Part shown: piece after piece, positions 54,701 through 58,361 of the stretch
Numbering within the stretch: position 1 is the first letter of the stretch
Layout: each line of letters opens with the position of its first letter
IMG/VR virus record: IMGVR_UViG_3300046524_000088
Location: 1 to 58,361 of that record
Source of the DNA: a virus
Strand: one strand, 5' to 3'
DNA length: 58,361 nt
The notes under the pieces: model-generated
Seen by the model: only the letters and a program-made list of their open reading frames with translations
Told to the model about the DNA's origin: nothing
Databases searched by the model: none
Translations under genes and position numbers: made by a program

Positions 54701-55409
54701 CCGCATGAGGTTCTTCGAACTGCTGGATCACACCTGCGAGTCGATCAATATGCGCGAGCCTATGACCGGTGGCGCCAAGGCGATCATCTTTGACGACCTA
54801 GCCGCCTTCCCGTTCGAAGTGGTCAAGCTGGCGCTTCAGGCCCACCGCAAAGACCCGCAGCGCGGACAATGGCAACCGAACACCGCGCATATCGAATGGC
54901 AGATCAGGCGGCGCATGCCGGTTCAGTGGGTGGCCGCCGATGAAGCCTGGGGGCTGATACCCAAATGGCAGGCGCCGGGCAAGCTGGCCACGCCAAGCGG
55001 GGCTGTAGACGACTGGCGCGCCGCTGGCTGGCCTCTGTGCCTGATGAACCAGGTGACAGCCGAGGCGATCAAGGCGGCGGCGCCGATGATGGAGCGCAAG
55101 CGCCCCGACGAGGTGTCCGCCCGCATGGCCTTCAAAGGCGCATACGATCGCGGCGTCGAGCGCGAGAAGCTGGCCGGCCGCGCGCCGATGTGGTTTATCT
55201 CGGGCGACGTGGGCGACGAAGGCCGTCGCGAAGATTTGCAGCAGGAAGCCGCCCGGCTGGGATACCTGACCGTGCAGGGCCTGCCGTTTGCGCCGCCGGC
55301 CGCCGCGCCGCAGCTCGGCCACACCACCACCGCAGATCGCGCCAAGTTCAAAGAGGCGCTGGCCGGCCTGAAGATGAAATCCCTTCCATCACCAGGAGCA
55401 GAGGAATGA
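54687..55409 (+). CDS. phage replication (P-like, helicase-loading) protein
   Basis: A 240-residue protein. The N-terminal part (MHANDRMRFFELLDHTCESI..., FDDLAAFPFEVVKLALQAHR, IEWQIRRRMPVQWVAADEAW) resembles phage proteins that bring the host helicase to the origin. GGAGG precedes the ATG at 54687, inside the previous gene's end. Since no phage helicase or polymerase is present, a loader for the host DnaB is the natural role; this is inference. Confidence 0.6.
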   Translation: MHANDRMRFFELLDHTCESINMREPMTGGAKAIIFDDLAAFPFEVVKLALQAHRKDPQRGQWQPNTAHIEWQIRRRMPVQWVAADEAWGLIPKWQAPGKLATPSGAVDDWRAAGWPLCLMNQVTAEAIKAAAPMMERKRPDEVSARMAFKGAYDRGVEREKLAGRAPMWFISGDVGDEGRREDLQQEAARLGYLTVQGLPFAPPAAAPQLGHTTTADRAKFKEALAGLKMKSLPSPGAEE

Positions 55410-55594
55410 ACACGCAAAATTGGACCCCACTGGACCCGAACGACCCCGCAACGTTCCCACCTGAAGGCGAAGTGGTCGACACGATGGACAGCGGCGGCCA
55501 CGTCCAGCAACTGCTGCGCCAGCGCAATCTGTTCTGGTTTCCGGACATGAGCATGTACGTGTACTACGTGCCGAAATTCTGGAAAAAGCCATGA
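55406..55594 (+). CDS. hypothetical 62-residue protein
   Basis: MNTQNWTPLDPNDPATFPPE... is a Pro/Trp/Tyr-rich small protein. Starts in an ATGA overlap and ends in another. It resembles a half of DUF551-type proteins (VVDTMDSGGHVQQL, LFWFPDMSMYVYYVP), as the next gene does. Confidence 0.6.
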   Translation: MNTQNWTPLDPNDPATFPPEGEVVDTMDSGGHVQQLLRQRNLFWFPDMSMYVYYVPKFWKKP

Positions 55595-55989
55595 GCGACG
55601 AAACCACAATCCGCGACGACGTGATGGCGGTTTTCGCCGGCGCCGGCTTCGAGGTGCGCGACACCGGCCACCAGTTCGCCATCACCGGTACCGTCGACAG
55701 TGCCGCTGTGCTGCTGGAGCATCTGCTGGAAAATTCACCGAGCGCCTGGGTCAAGGTCAGCGACGAGTTGCCCGAGCTGCTTCACCGCGACGATCAACTG
55801 GTGCGCATCGGAGCGCGCATCATCCCGCCATGCACCAGCAGCGACAACGTGCTGGTGGCACTTAACGGCGGCGGCGTACGCATCGACCAAGCCGCCCGGC
55901 TCGACGGCAGTGATGTCGTGGTCTGGTGCACCTACGGTGATCGCGTCACGCACTGGCAACCACTACCCCTACCACCAGAGGCAGAATGA
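55591..55989 (+). CDS. DUF551-like protein
   Basis: A 132-residue protein. Residues about 50-130 show the DUF551 pattern: WVKVSDELPELLHRD, NVLVALNGGGVRID, VVWCTYGDRVTHWQPLPLPP. The domain is common in phage accessory genes and has no known function. The first 45 residues are an extra alpha/beta region. Confidence 0.7.
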   Translation: MSDETTIRDDVMAVFAGAGFEVRDTGHQFAITGTVDSAAVLLEHLLENSPSAWVKVSDELPELLHRDDQLVRIGARIIPPCTSSDNVLVALNGGGVRIDQAARLDGSDVVVWCTYGDRVTHWQPLPLPPEAE

Positions 55990-56354
55990 TGGACTACGAC
56001 GATGACAACGCGGACTACTGGCGCGCACGCGCTGTGAACTTGCAATACGCCGACAAGGGCTTTCGGCTTTGCGACACATGCGAGGGCATCGGTGTGACGA
56101 TGATCGCTCGCATGACCGGATCTGGTCACACAGAATGCGAAGAATACTGCCCTGATTGCGGCGGCGATGGGCAGGTCGAAATCAAACTGAAGGCCAGCGT
56201 CAGCCGCAACAAGAGCGAAGGCTGGTACGCCGGTCACAAGCCTTGGTTTTGGGGTTGCCCGCGCACGCGCACTAAGGATATCAGCTACAGCCTGAAGTTT
56301 TTCAACGCTGATACGAAGCCATTACTGGAAGGTACTTATCATGCCAGAGATTGA
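55986..56354 (+). CDS. DnaJ-type zinc-finger protein
   Basis: A 122-residue protein with CDTCEGIG and CPDCGGDG, two CxxCxGxG repeats as in the DnaJ zinc domain, probably holding one zinc. The C-terminal part is a beta-rich basic region. Coupled by ATGA overlap. Function unknown. Confidence 0.65.
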   Translation: MMDYDDDNADYWRARAVNLQYADKGFRLCDTCEGIGVTMIARMTGSGHTECEEYCPDCGGDGQVEIKLKASVSRNKSEGWYAGHKPWFWGCPRTRTKDISYSLKFFNADTKPLLEGTYHARD

Positions 56355-56562
56355 ACTGAAACCATGCCCGTTCTGCGGCGGTCGGGTAAAGCTTGAAAAG
56401 GCCTTCGAGCATGACCACCAAATCTTTGGCCGGCGCCAGTTCTGGGGAGTCGTCTGCCGCAATACGATCAACTTCGGCAGATCGTGCTGCATGGAGCAGG
56501 TGCCATCTGCATCCGAAGAGACTGCGGCGGCGCGCTGGAATATGCGGGATGGAAAGCCATGA
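56341..56562 (+). CDS. Lar-like restriction alleviation protein
   Basis: A 73-residue protein: MPEIELKPCPFCGGRVKLEK opens like the Lar family, and the C-terminal SASEETAAARWNMRDG matches its WN-R end. Lar of Rac prophage relieves type I restriction by stimulating modification; here the role is inferred from family likeness. It overlaps the previous gene by 14 bases. Confidence 0.65.
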   Translation: MPEIELKPCPFCGGRVKLEKAFEHDHQIFGRRQFWGVVCRNTINFGRSCCMEQVPSASEETAAARWNMRDGKP

Positions 56563-56942
56563 GCGATCATTCCATCTACTGCGCCGCAAATGGCTGCAAC
56601 ATGCTCGGGACAAACTCCAGCAGCACGCAAGGCTGGGACCACGGTGCGCAATATTATTGCTTCCTGCACTTTGGCTGCAAGCCCGGCACCGCGCACGCGA
56701 TCACCGCCGAGTTGCAGCGCCTGTCCTGGCTGGTGAAGATCACGCAGCGCGTGCGCGCCCATGCCGGTAGCAAGGAATGGGACACGGTCGAGGCGACAGC
56801 CAACAAGGAGATCATGCTGAACCAGTCCAGCCACCTGCTGCGCGGCGATCACGAAAGCCTGCCGAAGTGGCTGGCCCGTCTGGAAGACACGCTGCGCATT
56901 GCCTGCGCTGAAACCGATACCCAGCAGCCGCTGGACGTTTGA
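56559..56942 (+). CDS. Cys-rich hypothetical protein
   Basis: A 127-residue protein with CAANGCNMLG, then YYCFLHFGC, a possible zinc site in the first 45 residues, followed by helices (LVKITQRVRAHAGS...LPKWLARLEDTLRIAC). Starts in an ATGA overlap with the Lar-like stop. A recurrent phage gene type of unknown function. Confidence 0.6.
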   Translation: MSDHSIYCAANGCNMLGTNSSSTQGWDHGAQYYCFLHFGCKPGTAHAITAELQRLSWLVKITQRVRAHAGSKEWDTVEATANKEIMLNQSSHLLRGDHESLPKWLARLEDTLRIACAETDTQQPLDV

Positions 56943-56962
56943 AAACAGCATGTAAATAATAC

Positions 56963-56991
56963 TTGTGTTTGGTATGATTATGGTACATACT
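56963..56991 (+). promoter_or_regulatory. internal early promoter
   Basis: TTGTGT, 17 bases, CATACT is one reading; alternatively TGGTATGAT (56970-56978) is an extended -10. GTATG/CATAC forms a small dyad over it. It precedes the gene at 57038 and resembles the promoter region at 34877, including TTGTGTT and CACATGG. Confidence 0.55.
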
Positions 56992-57004
56992 GATTCACAT
57001 GGGC

Positions 57005-57018
57005 AGCGCAACGGGCGC
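57005..57018 (+). repeat. leader repeat AGCGCAACGGGCGC, copy 2
   Basis: Exact copy of 34940-34953 in the leader of the gene at 57038. See copy 1. Confidence 0.7.
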
Positions 57019-57037
57019 GGCGGAATTGGAGAAGATC

Positions 57038-57334
57038 ATGGAAATCATCAAGGGCGGCAAATACACAGTTCTCGGCAGTACCGATTACCCAGTGTGTGAC
57101 TGCTGTGGCAAAACCAATCTAACTCGCGCTGTCGGGCTGGAAAGCGAAGCCGGTGAAATCCTGAACGTCGGCGTCATTTGCGCTTCCAAGTTGCTGCGTC
57201 AGAACTATCAAGGCAAGAACCTGAAAGTTTCCAGCGTCGCAGTCTTGTCGATGGGCCAAGCGGCCAAGCGCAGCAAGGAATGGAAAGACCGCAACGGCTA
57301 CGGGTCAGCCAGCTTCCAACTGGTCGCTGCATGA
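57038..57334 (+). CDS. zinc-binding-like conserved small protein
   Basis: A 98-residue protein (MEIIKGGKYTVLGSTDYPVC...) with CDCCGKTNLTRAVGL and a later Cys, as in a small family of phage proteins carrying one zinc. GGAGAAG precedes the ATG at 57038. It has its own promoter and leader, so it is probably expressed strongly. Confidence 0.65.
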   Translation: MEIIKGGKYTVLGSTDYPVCDCCGKTNLTRAVGLESEAGEILNVGVICASKLLRQNYQGKNLKVSSVAVLSMGQAAKRSKEWKDRNGYGSASFQLVAA

Positions 57335-57528
57335 GAGCCAAGACCATCCACCAGTGCCCCGCCTGTGAGCGGGGCTATGAAACGCGGGAGCAGGCCCGTC
57401 ACTGTGGCTGCCCAGATAGGACTGTCGAAAAATGGGAATGCCCATCGTGTGGTAACTGGTGGGAACCTAAATGGCGCACAGTTTGCTGCGGCAAGGGCCG
57501 CGACGAATCACATGAAGCCGCCACCTAA
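57331..57528 (+). CDS. double zinc-ribbon protein
   Basis: A 65-residue protein: CPACERGY, then HCGCPD, CPSCGNW and VCCGKG, enough for two zinc sites. Coupled to the previous gene by ATGA. Function unknown. Confidence 0.65.
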   Translation: MRAKTIHQCPACERGYETREQARHCGCPDRTVEKWECPSCGNWWEPKWRTVCCGKGRDESHEAAT

Positions 57529-57553
57529 ATCAACCCCGCCAAGCAGCACGCAG

Positions 57554-57575
57554 GCCGCCCATGAGGCGGCTTTGT
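57554..57575 (+). terminator. weak terminator-like hairpin
   Basis: GCCGCC/GGCGGC (57554-57559, 57565-57570) around CATGA, followed by TTTGT. Short T run, so partial termination at most. Confidence 0.45.
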
Positions 57576-57597
57576 CGTCAGCAACCAAGGAGGGTAA

Positions 57598-57786
57598 ATG
57601 CCAACACCTGAAGAAATCGCAGCAGCACGCAATGCCGCCGGCCTCACGCAGACGCAAGCGGCAGCGTTGGTCTACCGTCAGCGCCTCGCATGGCTGAAAT
57701 GGGAATCGGGCGCACCGATTGACATGGCTTGCTGGGAGCTGTTCCTCATAAAAACACGTAAAGCGCGCCGACAGTCTGGCGTTTGA
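57598..57786 (+). CDS. small XRE-like HTH protein
   Basis: A 62-residue protein: IAAARNAAGLTQTQAAALVY and LAWLKWESGAPIDMACWELF form an XRE-type HTH with a WE motif in the usual place. AAGGAGGG precedes the ATG. Probably a DNA-binding regulator. Confidence 0.7.
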   Translation: MPTPEEIAAARNAAGLTQTQAAALVYRQRLAWLKWESGAPIDMACWELFLIKTRKARRQSGV

Positions 57787-57807
57787 CCACCACCAAGGAG
57801 AAAGAAG

Positions 57808-58188
57808 ATGAATGAACAATTGCAACAAGCACTGCTTGCTATCCTCACCCAGACGGTAGATGCCGTGAAGGCCGGTACGACATTCCTCATGGCCCAATTG
57901 CCGGACGTGATCCAGCAACTGCTGATCTGGAAGGCTACACAGAGTGCCATCTGGTGCGGTTTTTGGTTGCTGATGAGTGTGATTATTTTGCTCATCATCC
58001 GTCATTACTGGAAGCCGCGTGAATATTATGATGGATATTGGGATACCTTGGGACCATTTGGAATATTCCCTTTCATCTTCTGTTTGAATTTCGCCATGAT
58101 CGCAATGACCAACTACGAATGGCTCCAGATACTCATTGCGCCCAAGATATACCTCATCGAATACGCTGCATCACTCGTCAAGAAATAA
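57808..58188 (+). CDS. multi-pass membrane protein
   Basis: A 126-residue protein with hydrophobic segments at about 45-65 and 84-102. The N-terminal helix (MNEQLQQALLAILTQTVDAV...) is amphipathic. A recurrent phage gene beginning this way often lies near lysis or early genes. AAGGAGAAAGAAG precedes the ATG. Confidence 0.65.
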   Translation: MNEQLQQALLAILTQTVDAVKAGTTFLMAQLPDVIQQLLIWKATQSAIWCGFWLLMSVIILLIIRHYWKPREYYDGYWDTLGPFGIFPFIFCLNFAMIAMTNYEWLQILIAPKIYLIEYAASLVKK

Positions 58189-58197
58189 GGGTCTATT

Positions 58198-58361
58198 ATG
58201 AACTTGAACCAATTCGCTATTGAGACGTTCCCCGACTGGATCGGCTTCTTGCTGGTCGTAGCCTGCGCTCTGTGGCTGGGCTGGGAATGCTTGGTCAGCT
58301 ACTGCGACCGCCAGCCGATCGTGGAAGAGGCGCGCTTCCCAGTCAACGAGACGGCCAACGT
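58198..58361 (+). CDS. membrane protein, 5' part of gene split by the contig ends
   Basis: ATG at 58198 opens MNLNQFAIETFPDWIGFLLV..., which continues in frame at base 128 of the window (after the repeat) and ends at 365, for 133 residues in all. AAGGG lies upstream. See the 3' part at 1-365. Confidence 0.8.
   Translation, partial: MNLNQFAIETFPDWIGFLLVVACALWLGWECLVSYCDRQPIVEEARFPVNETAN
58235..58361. repeat. terminal direct repeat, right copy
   Basis: Exact duplicate of bases 1-127; collapsing it gives a circular map of about 58,234 bp. Confidence 0.95.

Noticed and set aside
1-58361. CRISPR array, tRNA gene or integrase
   Set aside because: No regularly spaced repeats, no cloverleaf with a T-loop, and no tyrosine or serine recombinase motif were seen.

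Overview
The window is one complete tailed-phage genome, assembled as a circle and opened at an arbitrary point. The first 127 bases are repeated exactly at the end (58235-58361), and one membrane-protein gene reads across the join (58198-58361, then 128-365), so the unit genome is about 58,234 bp. The virion is short-tailed: an N4-gp56-type major capsid protein, portal, head-tail adaptor, tail nozzle, tailspike, and a run of internal or ejection proteins that includes a 2126-residue polyvalent protein. No DNA or RNA polymerase, replicative helicase, integrase or tRNA gene was seen. The phage therefore probably borrows the host replisome and sigma70 transcription, with its own initiator and loader-like proteins and its own recombination genes (Bet, YqaJ-type exonuclease, NinB, RuvC, Ref). 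Moderately high GC, strong AGGAG sites and gene families I associate with Burkholderiales phages suggest a betaproteobacterial host; this is inference.

Layout. (1) Late block, minus strand, from 34748 leftwards to 1057: tailspike cassette (34748-32147) ending in a strong terminator; then a new promoter and small genes including an HslV-like Ntn hydrolase; terminase small subunit; terminase large subunit carrying a 370-residue LAGLIDADG intein; portal; scaffold; major capsid; decoration-like proteins; a free-standing HNH endonuclease; adaptor; nozzle; fibre and its assembly protein; ejection proteins; and a lysis cassette (several small membrane proteins, M15 endolysin, Rz/Rz1). (2) A short plus-strand early operon, 34973-36720. 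(3) A minus-strand accessory and recombination block, 47398 leftwards to 36798, with Bet/exonuclease, a VWA protein, a Tad2-like anti-Thoeris candidate, an AP2/HNH endonuclease and many small proteins. (4) The main plus-strand early operon, from 47579 through the join to 627, with an HTH regulator, NinB, two methyltransferases, Ref, RuvC, replication genes and many zinc-ribbon proteins.

Transcription diverges from about 34.8 kb and 47.5 kb and converges at two terminator zones, about 36.74-36.78 kb and 0.95-1.01 kb. Genes within each block are packed tightly with ATGA or TAATG overlaps, implying translational coupling.

The most unusual features are: a family of three related, apparently structured non-coding elements (about 640-946 plus, 53038-53243 plus, 43800-43555 minus) with covarying hairpins; a cytosine methyltransferase gene that is fully overprinted, on the same strand, by a second protein-like frame; the terminase intein; an HNH gene whose ribosome site lies inside a perfect hairpin; and a short GLLTPT motif shared by four consecutive ejection proteins.
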